NCBI RefSeq assembly: GCF_002240225.1
Contig: NZ_CP022584.1
Coordinates: 3,996,094 to 4,060,093 of the forward strand
Direction: 5' to 3'
Source of the DNA: Paenibacillus physcomitrellae
GTDB taxonomy: Bacteria > Bacillota > Bacilli > Paenibacillales > Paenibacillaceae
DNA: 64,000 bases
Position 1 is the first letter of the stretch. Each line of letters starts with the position of its first letter. Shown here one piece after another: positions 1 through 8,558 of the stretch. The notes beneath the pieces are model-generated. The model was not told the DNA's origin. It saw only the letters and a list, made by a program, of their open reading frames with translations, and did no database searches. The translations under genes were made by a program, and so were the position numbers.

Positions 1-2771
1 CATTTTCCCGCCGGGACGGTCAGATCCGAGTTTGGACCAAGCGTCGTCGGATACCAGCGTGCGCCTTTAGTTCCGTCTTGGCCCTCTAGGATGAACGGAT
101 TCTGGAAGCCGCCGGCCGGAGCATCTGTTAGCAGCGTAGCGCTGTACATTTCGTTGGCGTTATCGCCTTTGGAGTACAACACCTCGGCGCCGTTCGCCGC
201 TGGAGCAGACAACCCGTAATCATCCGGTTTGACCCACATCGAAATCGTATATGAGCTTCGTTTCAACTGTTCACTATCCGGAATGGAAATGTAGCTGTCC
301 GGCGCTGAACCATGATTGCCGAACCGGAGCGCCCGGCCTTTATAGCTGTCATTATTGACGATATCGACCGAAGCCGATTTGGTGGCGTTCAGTCCGCTCC
401 CTGAGCTGTCCTTCACCTCGCTGCTGTTGCTGCGGACATTGTCAAAGGTGTAATGGGCAACCACGTCCACTTGTGCCGGTTCTGGCTGTTCCGGGGCTAT
501 GCCGGCCGGATCGCCTATAGCTTCAGGATCGTTATATACGGCGATTTCAGCAAGAGAAGGAGCATTGGCCGCTTGATGCAGGGTCATTCTGATTTGATTT
601 GCGGTCACCGGTTCAAATACCGCGGTATGACTGGCGCCGATGCCATAACCCTCATAAAAAGGCACCCAGTCCGTTCCATTCCAGTAGTCATAGCTGTAGG
701 TGCCGACGGCAGGCTGGAAGGGGCGGTAATTGCCCGTCTCCGGCGGAGTGGTCACATACTCCTCTGCTTTGATGGAGTTAAAGGTGGATTCCTCTCCTAA
801 ATCAATCGTAATCGACTGCTCCTTGTTGGTGCTTGACGTCCAATACGTGCTCGGCAGGCCGTCCGTGATGGAACCAGCTGCGTAAGGCGTTGTGCTCGTA
901 AAGTCGGTGGTCACCTTTTTCCCCAAGGCCAGGTTCACGATTTCCGGCGGATTCTCCGGCGTAACCCGGTCGCCCTGCTGCACCTCCTGTACGCCGATGT
1001 CCGGCGCTTCTCCATAATAAAGCGGATTCCCGTAGAAATCCTTGTCGCCGAGCTGCGGCACGTAGATGCCGGCGTCAACCAGCGGCGAGCTTTCCTGCAG
1101 CTTGTAGCCGTCCCAGACGGTCGCGCCGCTCAGCACCCCGTTTGGACCAGCGCTAGGCGCCTGGCCGGGGTTCACAAAACCGGGATCGGCGGTGATTTTA
1201 TGCGGATCCTCCGGTAAGCCGGTAGCCGTAAATCCGTTCGCCGAATAGAACACGTTATGGCTGAATTTGCCCGTGCCGTAATCATCAGGGGAAGCAGCCC
1301 AGGTAGACGGCGATGGACCCGTTTTGTCGTAGAACACATTGTTGTAGAAATAATACGGCACTTGATCGAAATAAGCCCCGATGTCATCGTTCCGGTTGGT
1401 GAACGCGGTTTTTTGTCCGTTATAGATAAACACGTTGTTCAGGAAATAGGCAGGTGAAGAGTCCGGTCCGAACCAGCCAAACTTGATCAGGTATTCACCG
1501 TCATCATCGCTGATATTATAACGGGCGATGTTGTTGGCGCTGCGGCCCAGATAAGACATCCAGCCCATCGGGTTGTCATGTGTGTAGTTATATTGATAAA
1601 CGATATTGATGTTCGGGGAATCAAAGTCAAAAGCGGTTCCGTCCCCATTGGTGGCGTCCGTGGTGGTTGGACCTCCGTATACCTCGTTATTCTGGAACAC
1701 AACGTTCCAGGATTTCCAAGGGTAAATGCCTGCGGCCTGAGCGTTATAACGTTTCATCCAGCCGTCCAGCACGTTGTATTCGACTACGGCGTCTTTGGCG
1801 TCGCACAGGTCGATGCCGCCTTGGGCGATGTCCTGCAAATAGTTGTGTCCGATATAAATGTTTGTCTGCCACAGGCCGTATCCGCCGACTTCGTCCTGAA
1901 AGTCGGTTTTGGTCGTGTAGTTGAAGTTGGCGATGCCAAGCAGATCGACATGTTTGATAAAGTTGCGTTCAATGCGGACGTCGTCAAACGTCATGTTTGG
2001 CTTCAGGGAACCGATCACGTAGAACATGATCCCGCCGTTAAACGAGGCGTTCTTATATTCGTTGGGCCATTCGTCAGGGCTGTCTACATCATGAATGTAG
2101 CAGTCGCTGATGTAGATATGGTGCATGACGCTATTGCCGCCATCAGGCACTTTATCGGTGTCCAGCACGACCAGAATGCCGTCGCGGATGTTCGAGGGTT
2201 CACCGTTCTTGTAAGTCGTTGCGACCAGGTCGGTATCAAAGTCGTCGTCGTTGGTTACTTCCAGGTGGCGGATCTCCCAATATTCCTGGTTCTGTAGAAA
2301 AATAGCCCCGGTCTGGTGGTAAGGACGCTCCACACCGCCGCCGTTGATCACCGGCAGATCGCCTTCGCCGTACCGGTCGATAAGAATCGGCGCCCCTTCG
2401 GTGCCGGAGCCTTTCGGCCACAGCTGGCCGTTCCATACGCCGCCGGATTTGAACAGCAGGGCGTCGCCCGGCGAGAAGGTGGTGGCGTTGATTTTGTCGA
2501 GGGATTTCCAGGCTTGGTCCGGGCTGGTTCCGGTATTGGCATCGCTGCCTGCCGCAGAGTCCACATAATAGATGGTTCCCTTCACGTCCAGAATGCCGGC
2601 AGACGCAGAGGCGGAGGAGGCTGTTCCGGTCGATCCGGGTGTTCCTGCCGCCGCCGTTTCGACTGCAGCTGTCTCGGCAGCATAAGCGGCAGATCCGCTG
2701 GAAGCGGAAATGTTCCACAGGGAGGTTAAAGCCATCAGCATGGACAGGAATAAATAACCAGTTTTCTTCAA
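1..2771 (-). CDS. Secreted right-handed beta-helix protein with F5/8C and LamG-like domains (partial at its C-terminus)
   Basis: I translated this frame on the minus strand; it is open from a TTG start at 2771 to the left edge, so the C-terminus lies outside the window. The TTG follows AAGGAG at 9-bp spacing. An N-terminal signal peptide (LKKTGYLFLSMLMAL...) is followed by an Ala/Ser/Thr-rich linker and then, from about residue 65, a segment typical of secreted beta-helix enzymes (YYVDSAAGSDANTGTSPDQ). Asn-rich coils such as NNVFYDKTG and ARYNISDDDGEYLIKFGW run to about residue 600. A discoidin-type F5/8C module lies near residues 612-755 (LGKKVTTDF, WTSSTNKEQSITIDLG). A LamG-like concanavalin fold begins near residue 770 (VAHYTFDN, YTISMWVKPDD). 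This architecture suggests an extracellular polysaccharide-active enzyme or carbohydrate binder. The substrate cannot be read from the sequence. Confidence 0.85.
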   Translation of the reverse strand, partial: MKKTGYLFLSMLMALTSLWNISASSGSAAYAAETAAVETAAAGTPGSTGTASSASASAGILDVKGTIYYVDSAAGSDANTGTSPDQAWKSLDKINATTFSPGDALLFKSGGVWNGQLWPKGSGTEGAPILIDRYGEGDLPVINGGGVERPYHQTGAIFLQNQEYWEIRHLEVTNDDDFDTDLVATTYKNGEPSNIRDGILVVLDTDKVPDGGNSVMHHIYISDCYIHDVDSPDEWPNEYKNASFNGGIMFYVIGSLKPNMTFDDVRIERNFIKHVDLLGIANFNYTTKTDFQDEVGGYGLWQTNIYIGHNYLQDIAQGGIDLCDAKDAVVEYNVLDGWMKRYNAQAAGIYPWKSWNVVFQNNEVYGGPTTTDATNGDGTAFDFDSPNINIVYQYNYTHDNPMGWMSYLGRSANNIARYNISDDDGEYLIKFGWFGPDSSPAYFLNNVFIYNGQKTAFTNRNDDIGAYFDQVPYYFYNNVFYDKTGPSPSTWAASPDDYGTGKFSHNVFYSANGFTATGLPEDPHKITADPGFVNPGQAPSAGPNGVLSGATVWDGYKLQESSPLVDAGIYVPQLGDKDFYGNPLYYGEAPDIGVQEVQQGDRVTPENPPEIVNLALGKKVTTDFTSTTPYAAGSITDGLPSTYWTSSTNKEQSITIDLGEESTFNSIKAEEYVTTPPETGNYRPFQPAVGTYSYDYWNGTDWVPFYEGYGIGASHTAVFEPVTANQIRMTLHQAANAPSLAEIAVYNDPEAIGDPAGIAPEQPEPAQVDVVAHYTFDNVRSNSSEVKDSSGSGLNATKSASVDIVNNDSYKGRALRFGNHGSAPDSYISIPDSEQLKRSSYTISMWVKPDDYGLSAPAANGAEVLYSKGDNANEMYSATLLTDAPAGGFQNPFILEGQDGTKGARWYPTTLGPNSDLTVPAGK

Positions 2772-2877
2772 ATTCGTCCGCTCCTTCTTTTTCAAGAGTA
2801 AAAAAGATATAAGGATGGTCAGCGTACTTCTGAATTCACCGTTATTTCGTCATAAGCGATTTGTGATAAGAGATTCG

Positions 2878-4047
2878 TCATAAAGAGATTGCGTCGTAAG
2901 AGGTTGGCTGAATGTTCACTTTCGCGGCTTGTACGGCAGAACGGATATAAGCATCGAAATGGTCGCGGAGCAGCTGCTCCTGAATTTGATCCTGCACTTC
3001 CTCCAAAGGAGTGGGCTGGTTTCTCCGTACCGAATCCAATTGCAGCAGAATGTAGGCTGAGCCGTCGTCTAAGACGGAGGAATGCTGACCGGCCTGCATT
3101 TTGGCGGCGGCGGCAGATAAGATGTCTTTGGTTTGAAAAATAATCCCGCTCCCGCCGGAGCTGCTTTCCGGAGCGGGGGCAGACGGATCGGAGCTGCCGC
3201 TGGCTTCGCTCGCGCTCGCCGCCTTAAGCGTCTGCTTGCTGAAGGCAGCGTCTTTGGCCTGCAAAGCTGCTTCAGCCGGGGATTTACCTGCATCCAGTGA
3301 CTGCAGGACCCGGTTTGCTTCCTGCAAAGCAGCTGTTTTGTCCGCTTCCCCGTAAGGAATGCTGATCAACTGAACGTCGTATTCGTCCCGGCTTTGGAAC
3401 AGCTGCGGGTGAGCATCATAATAAGTTTTGATGTCTTGTTCCGCCGGTTTCAGCGTGTTGTCCCCTAGCTTCTCCTGCAGCTGCTGTTTCAGATGGTTCA
3501 TATAATAATCGTAATATTGATCCAGTGTAAAAGAGGTCAACCCGTACACGGGCTGGTTCGTTTGGAGATTTTGGCTGCGCTGCCGGTTCAGCGTCTGCCA
3601 GTCGGCCAGAAGGCGGGAGAATGAGATATCGCCGATCAGGCCCTGCTCCCGGGCCAGCCGCTGAATAGTTTTGCTTTCGGCGGCGGCTTTGTCGGTCCGC
3701 TGCTTCAAGGCCTGCAGCGGGCTCTCCCCGCCGAAGTCATGGGTCCAGTAATCCGGCTGGTCTTCAGCGCCGTATTTGGCGTTGAAGGCATTGGTCACCG
3801 CGCTTTTCTCGCGGTTCATCAGCAGCCGGTATTCCTGAGCCGTGACCGGCTCGCCGTCCACCGTCAGAATGACGGCGTCTTCGCCAGGGGCAGCCGCTGC
3901 AGCTCCGGCGGGCTTCTCGCTGCTGGCCCAGCCGGTCAGCGCGGGGGATAAGGCCGCTGCTGTACCGCCGGCAGCAGCGAGCAGAATGACGGCGGCGGCC
4001 AGCATCAGCCGCCGCTTGCCGCGCCGGGATTGTCGTTTCAGGTTCAT
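2878..4047 (-). CDS. PpiC/PrsA/SurA-like peptidyl-prolyl isomerase, membrane-anchored
   Basis: This 389-aa protein starts at the ATG at 4047, which follows a perfect AGGAGGTG. A Lys/Arg-rich N-terminus (KRQSRRGKRR) leads into one hydrophobic segment (LMLAAAVILLAAAGG), so the protein is probably anchored and faces outward. There is no lipobox cysteine, unlike classical PrsA lipoproteins. Residues of about 55-230 resemble the SurA/PrsA N-terminal chaperone region. The region after it (YYDAHPQLFQSRDEYDVQLI and a C-terminal amphipathic helix) resembles the frame around a parvulin domain, but the parvulin core is poorly conserved and catalytic activity is uncertain. It is co-directional with GH35 upstream and with the secreted beta-helix protein downstream. 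A role in folding that exported protein is inference. Confidence 0.7.
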   Translation of the reverse strand: MNLKRQSRRGKRRLMLAAAVILLAAAGGTAAALSPALTGWASSEKPAGAAAAAPGEDAVILTVDGEPVTAQEYRLLMNREKSAVTNAFNAKYGAEDQPDYWTHDFGGESPLQALKQRTDKAAAESKTIQRLAREQGLIGDISFSRLLADWQTLNRQRSQNLQTNQPVYGLTSFTLDQYYDYYMNHLKQQLQEKLGDNTLKPAEQDIKTYYDAHPQLFQSRDEYDVQLISIPYGEADKTAALQEANRVLQSLDAGKSPAEAALQAKDAAFSKQTLKAASASEASGSSDPSAPAPESSSGGSGIIFQTKDILSAAAAKMQAGQHSSVLDDGSAYILLQLDSVRRNQPTPLEEVQDQIQEQLLRDHFDAYIRSAVQAAKVNIQPTSYDAISL

Positions 4048-4143
4048 GCCAGGCACCTCCTGAAGCTGTGGTCTCAATTCACTTTAATCAACAATTGGGA
4101 ATGGCAATTGATAATCGGCAATCGGCAAACGGTTGTCGGGCGG

Positions 4144-5946
4144 CTAACCTAGATCCGGCTGATCCGCCAAGCGGACCTCAGGCCGCGCGCAGCCGTGCAG
4201 TTCAAAGACAACAAGCTCGTTGCGCCCTTCCTTCAGCAGGGGGGCCGGGATGTACAAGGTCCGCTGCGGTCCCGCGTTCCAGTAACGGCCGAGGTTAAAG
4301 CCGTTCACGTAGGCAACGCCTTTCGTCCAGCCGTCCAGCCGCAGGAAGGTATCGGCTTTCTCCTTAACCTCGAAGGTGCCGCGATAAAAGACCGGCCGCT
4401 CCGGCGTACCACCGATCTCACTGCCTGTGCCTTGATCGGCGGCAGTATCATTACCCGGAACCGGCGCAAAATCCAGCTTGCCCAGTGATTCATATTCCAG
4501 CGGCAGCGGATGAATCGTCCAGCCATACAGGAATTGGTTGCCGTGGCGGACCCCTTCGGTAATGCCCTTCGGGTCCCGCAGAAGCGGCCCGTAGTTGATG
4601 CGGCCCATATTTTCCACGAGAATATCGAGCTTAAGTCCTTCTGGCGGAACAGACAGCGGCAGTGTTGACGGTGACCAGCGTTCGATCGTACCTAAATAAC
4701 GTCCGTTGCCGTATACAAGGGCCCGGTCGCTGACCTGCTGAAGCACAAGCTCCATTTCTTGGCGGGGACCGGGGATCGTCGTGGAATACAGGATAAATCC
4801 GTACGTCTGTCCCAGCTTCTCCATCGGCTCCGGCGAAGAGCGGTACAGGGGAGAGGATAGCCCCTCCAGCGAGTCAAACAGCGCTGCGCTTTCGGTCAAA
4901 GCCACCTGCCCATAATCCGCAGTCGGAATAAGATCGGGCAGCGAAAGAGGGGGAAGCTCTGCAAACCGCCCTATAACTTCACGGACCGCAAAATATTTGT
5001 CCGTCGGCACCCCGTGTTCGCTCAGCAGCGCATTATAATCGTAGCTGCCGACGGTCGGCTCGTAGGCGTTGATATGATTGGCCCCGTTATAGAAACCAAA
5101 ATTGGTGCCGCCGTGGAACATATACAGATTAAAGGAAGCTCCGCTTTCCAGAATATCGGCAATGGTCTGGGCCGTATCATCAGCGGTCCGCGTATGGTGC
5201 TCCTCCATCCAGTGGTCGAACCAGCCGTTCCAGAATTCCATCACCATCAAGGGACCTTCCGGCTGATATTCGTGCAGCTTGGCGAAGGCTTCCTTCGGAT
5301 GGGAGCCGAAGTTTACCGTAGCCAGCACGCCCGGAATTGTGCCGCCCTGGAGCATAAAGTCCTCGGGACCGTCTGACGTGAACAGCAGCACGTCGATGCC
5401 GCGCTCCTGCATCGCTTTCTTGACGGCCTGCAAATACGCTTTGTCGTTGCCGTAGCTGCCGTATTCGTTTTCAATTTGCATCGCGATAATCGGCCCGCCG
5501 TTTGTGCACTGCAGGGGACGCAGCAGCGGAAGCAGCACATCGTAATAAGCCTCCACTTTGCTCAGGTAAACCGGATCGTTCGAGCGCAGCCGCACATTGG
5601 AATCGGCCAGCAGCCAGGCCGGAAGGCCGCCGAACTCCCACTCGGCGCAGATGTAAGGACTTGGCCTTACAATGACATGCAGGCCCAGCTCCCCGGCCAG
5701 AGTAAGGAAAGACACCACATCGGCCATACCTTCAAAGTTAAACGTTCCTTCCTTAGGCTCGTGCAGATTCCAAGGGATATAGGTTTCCACCGTGTTCAAC
5801 CCGCAGGCCTTCAGCTTGAGCAGGCGGTCCCGCCAGTAATCCGGAACGACCCGAAAATAGTGGAGCGCGCCGGACATAATCCGCACGGGCTCCCCGTTCC
5901 AAACAAAATCGTTGTTCTGTACGCCAAAAGTAGAAGAATTCACCAC
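4144..5946 (-). CDS. GH35 beta-galactosidase, cytoplasmic
   Basis: This 600-aa protein is full length for short bacterial GH35 enzymes. The N-terminal TIM barrel carries the family signatures SGALHYFR (about residue 25), PYICAEWEFGGLPAW (about 97) and IENEYGSYG, whose second Glu (E161) is the expected acid/base. The nucleophile is expected at E237 in MEFWNGWFDHW. C-terminal beta-sandwich domains end with GRYWNAGPQRTLYIPAPLL, a typical GH35 jelly-roll. No signal peptide is visible, so it acts inside the cell. Two adjacent GTG codons (5946 and 5943) can serve as start; GGGAGGG precedes both. It lies about 150 bp downstream of two CUT1 permeases and probably hydrolyses an imported beta-galactoside. 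Confidence 0.93.
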   Translation of the reverse strand: MVNSSTFGVQNNDFVWNGEPVRIMSGALHYFRVVPDYWRDRLLKLKACGLNTVETYIPWNLHEPKEGTFNFEGMADVVSFLTLAGELGLHVIVRPSPYICAEWEFGGLPAWLLADSNVRLRSNDPVYLSKVEAYYDVLLPLLRPLQCTNGGPIIAMQIENEYGSYGNDKAYLQAVKKAMQERGIDVLLFTSDGPEDFMLQGGTIPGVLATVNFGSHPKEAFAKLHEYQPEGPLMVMEFWNGWFDHWMEEHHTRTADDTAQTIADILESGASFNLYMFHGGTNFGFYNGANHINAYEPTVGSYDYNALLSEHGVPTDKYFAVREVIGRFAELPPLSLPDLIPTADYGQVALTESAALFDSLEGLSSPLYRSSPEPMEKLGQTYGFILYSTTIPGPRQEMELVLQQVSDRALVYGNGRYLGTIERWSPSTLPLSVPPEGLKLDILVENMGRINYGPLLRDPKGITEGVRHGNQFLYGWTIHPLPLEYESLGKLDFAPVPGNDTAADQGTGSEIGGTPERPVFYRGTFEVKEKADTFLRLDGWTKGVAYVNGFNLGRYWNAGPQRTLYIPAPLLKEGRNELVVFELHGCARPEVRLADQPDLG

Positions 5947-6092
5947 TTAACCCTCCCGATCGTTTCTGAAGACGGGTGCCCCGCCGTATTTTGCTGCAAG
6001 CTCTGATTTCGGTATCCCGGCCTGAATTCCTTTGTCCAAGAAGCTCAGCATCGTCCGAAAAAACCATTACCAGAGCCGCACAGGCTCCGGAT

Positions 6093-6998
6093 TTAGCCCT
6101 TCACGCCGCCCATCATCATGCCGTCGGTGAGCCGTTTTTGCAGCAGGGCATAAATAATAATGGTCGGGATCAGGACGATCACAAGTCCCGCGAACAGCGA
6201 ACCCCAGTCGGTTGCGTACTGCTGGATTTGCATCAGATTGGACAGGCCGATCGGGATCGTTTTTTTCTCATCGCTTGTAATCAAAGTCAGGGCCAGCACG
6301 TATTCATTCCAGAAATCGAAGAACCCGAAGACAATCAGGGTTACGATAGCAGGCCGGGTAATCGGCAAAATAATCCGGAACAAGGTGCTGGTGTACCCGC
6401 ACCCGTCTATCAACGCGGCTTCTTCGAAGTCCTTTGGAATGCTCTTCATGAACCCGATCATCAGGTACACGGAGAAGGGCAGACTGCCTGTTGCATATAC
6501 GGCGCTCAGCCAGAAACGGTTGTCGAGCATATGCAGATTGTTCATCAGGATGAAGAGCGGCACGATGATGTACACGCCGCCAATAAACAGACCGGCCATG
6601 TAGACGTTGGTTGTAAAGGCTTTTCCCCTGAAGTTCATCCGTCCAAGCGCATAAGCCGTCGGCAGGGCTGCCGCGAGCAGGATCGCCATCGACATGGCGA
6701 CCACCAGCACGGAGTTCAGCATATAGTCGCCGATGCGCGCCGTTGTAAAGGCATTTACGTAGTTGGACCAGTTGAAATGCTTGGGCAGCGTCCAGGGGTT
6801 CTCCATCACCTCCTCATTGGTTTTCAGGGATGCGAGCACATTCCAGACCAGCGGGTATACGACAATCAAAGCCTGGATAATTAGAATGAGGCGAAGAAAC
6901 AGCCTTCCCAGCCAGGCTAACGTTTTTCTGCCGGATTGGGGCACGGTTTGCGGCGGATGGGAGGAGCGGGCAGGTTGGGCATTCACGCTTGCAGCCAT
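6093..6998 (-). CDS. CUT1 sugar ABC transporter permease (MalG/AraQ type)
   Basis: This 301-aa protein has six predicted membrane segments. Its EAA loop (EEAALIDGCGYTSTLF...P) is the contact point for the ATPase in binding-protein-dependent importers. The long hydrophilic N-terminus and C-terminal tail (MMMGGVKG) are typical of MalG-like subunits. It starts 1 bp after the stop of the MalF-like partner and is preceded by an AAGGGGG ribosome site. No ATP-binding subunit is encoded nearby. Many Firmicutes use a shared MsmX-type ATPase for CUT1 systems, and this is likely here. Its partners are the permease and lipoprotein upstream, and the sugar is probably the substrate of the adjacent GH35. 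Confidence 0.93.
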   Translation of the reverse strand: MAASVNAQPARSSHPPQTVPQSGRKTLAWLGRLFLRLILIIQALIVVYPLVWNVLASLKTNEEVMENPWTLPKHFNWSNYVNAFTTARIGDYMLNSVLVVAMSMAILLAAALPTAYALGRMNFRGKAFTTNVYMAGLFIGGVYIIVPLFILMNNLHMLDNRFWLSAVYATGSLPFSVYLMIGFMKSIPKDFEEAALIDGCGYTSTLFRIILPITRPAIVTLIVFGFFDFWNEYVLALTLITSDEKKTIPIGLSNLMQIQQYATDWGSLFAGLVIVLIPTIIIYALLQKRLTDGMMMGGVKG

Positions 6999-6999
6999 C

Positions 7000-7884
7000 T
7001 TAGTTGTTCCCCCTTTCCGTTAGTCGGTTGCTCAGCAGTGCGAGCAGGAATGAAACGATAAACACGAACACGCCGATGGCCATCGCATAGCCGAAGTTGG
7101 AGTTCGAGAAAGCCTGGCTGTACAGGTAAGTCATCACCACTTCGGAGTGGCGGTCCGGCCCGCCGGCTGTCATGATCGATACGATGACGAAGCTGATGGT
7201 CAAGACGCCGTTGATGCTGAAGATGATCGTAATCCGGATGATTTCCCACAGCAGCGGGATCGTAATATGGAAAAATTGGTGAACCGGCGTTGCCCCGTCA
7301 ATACTCGCCGCTTCGTAAAGCTCGGGCGAGATGCCGTCGATGCCGGCCATATACATGACCATGTAATAACCGGCGGCCTGCCAGATCATTGTAACGGCCA
7401 GCGCCCATAGGACGGTCCGGGCATCACCCAGCCAGGCCAGCGCCCATTTGCCGAGACCGATGCTTTCCAGCCCGGCATTCAGAAAGCCGATGGTCGGATG
7501 GTAAATGAATGACCAGAGGATCGCGATGACGACAAAGGACAGGATGCTTGGGAAAAAGAACACAGTCCGGTACAAGGAACGTTCCCGGAGCTTCGAGCGG
7601 GTCAGAATCGAGGCGTTGACCAAGGCGATAAACAAGGTGATCACCGGGACGACCAGCATCAGGAAACCGGTATTGCGGAGCGAAAGCAGAAATACATCAT
7701 CATGAAAAAGGTCGGTGAAATTTCTCAGGCCGACCCATTTTGGTTTGTCGCCGATTCCTGTCCATAAATAAAAGGATTTCTGAAATACCTCGATGGTAGG
7801 GTATATTTTGAACAAAGCCATCAGCACGAGTCCGGGCAGCAGACAGAATAATAGGAACCAGTTGCGTTTGGCTTTCATGGACAT
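7000..7884 (-). CDS. CUT1 sugar ABC transporter permease (MalF/UgpA type)
   Basis: This 294-aa inner-membrane permease has six membrane segments and the EAA loop YEAASIDGATPVHQFF. I chose the ATG at 7884 because AGGAGG lies 8 bp before it; the GTG three codons upstream overlaps that ribosome site. It is translationally coupled to the MalG-like partner (1-bp gap). The spacer between it and the binding-protein gene holds several strong hairpins, which probably lower permease expression relative to the binding protein, as known for malE-malF. With the lipoprotein it forms an oligosaccharide or glycoside importer. Confidence 0.92.
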   Translation of the reverse strand: MSMKAKRNWFLLFCLLPGLVLMALFKIYPTIEVFQKSFYLWTGIGDKPKWVGLRNFTDLFHDDVFLLSLRNTGFLMLVVPVITLFIALVNASILTRSKLRERSLYRTVFFFPSILSFVVIAILWSFIYHPTIGFLNAGLESIGLGKWALAWLGDARTVLWALAVTMIWQAAGYYMVMYMAGIDGISPELYEAASIDGATPVHQFFHITIPLLWEIIRITIIFSINGVLTISFVIVSIMTAGGPDRHSEVVMTYLYSQAFSNSNFGYAMAIGVFVFIVSFLLALLSNRLTERGNN

Positions 7885-8558
7885 GGGGTTCACCTCCTAA
7901 AGGACTATTGAGCTGGGTGGTTAGGGAGCAGAACGTTGTGCATGCGGTGCTTTGATGCGGGTGATTCCGATGAAGTTGCCTGCAAGGTTGCCGCTGCAAA
8001 GAGGCCGCTCCGATGTCGAGTGTTCTTCCGACCGCTGTTCCTCCCGGATTTCTTTAACTAGGTTAAGAAGGGTGAAATCCGGGAGCCCGCCTATGCTTCC
8101 GAGGCAGCTTTCCTTTGGAAAGCTTTTATGCGGACGCTCACGCTTCTCCAGAATCACTCGCCCTCTCCGCTAAGCAGCTTGGCGCACTCCTTATGGAGTG
8201 CCCGGCTAAGCAAGAAGGCCGCTCAATGTTCATTTACATCGCTGAATTTGTAATAGGGTAAAAGGTTGAGCGTGTTAAAGGCCACGCTCTAACCTTAGGT
8301 GTAAAGCTTTGGACGTGGCCGTGAAATATACGGCCACGAAACGTAAGACCATGAACATAAGACCATGAAACATTAAGATAAGGAACAAAGGAACATTCAG
8401 ATCGTGAGCTATGAAAGCATTGAAATATTAAGCTGAAACCTGGATCTGGGGGCTGGCTTCGCATCGCCAGATCCAGGTTTGCAAGGACTCAGAAACTTCA
8501 AGACTTTTTCGGCTCCGGCTTCGGCTTTCAGGCTCTGACTCGAGTTCTTCTCAACGCC
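7885..8558. repeat. Intergenic region of about 670 bp packed with inverted repeats
   Basis: No credible gene is present. At least six inverted repeats were found by eye: 8041-8085 (12-bp arms, CTCCCGGATTTC), 8106-8124 (8-bp arms), 8184-8201 (7-bp arms), 8262-8296 (13-bp arms with one bulge), 8314-8338 (9-bp arms, CGTGGCCGT) and 8436-8480 (14-bp perfect arms, AAACCTGGATCTGG). GCTAAGC also occurs twice, flanking the 8184-8201 hairpin. None has a long T-run on the minus strand, so they look more like 3'-end stabilisers, partial terminators or palindromic repeat elements than one classic terminator. The position between a binding-protein gene and its permeases fits differential expression. Confidence 0.75.

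Noticed and set aside
1-2771. Frameshifted or broken beta-helix gene
   Set aside because: Translation of several separated segments stays in one frame from 2771 to the edge, so the gene appears intact within the window.
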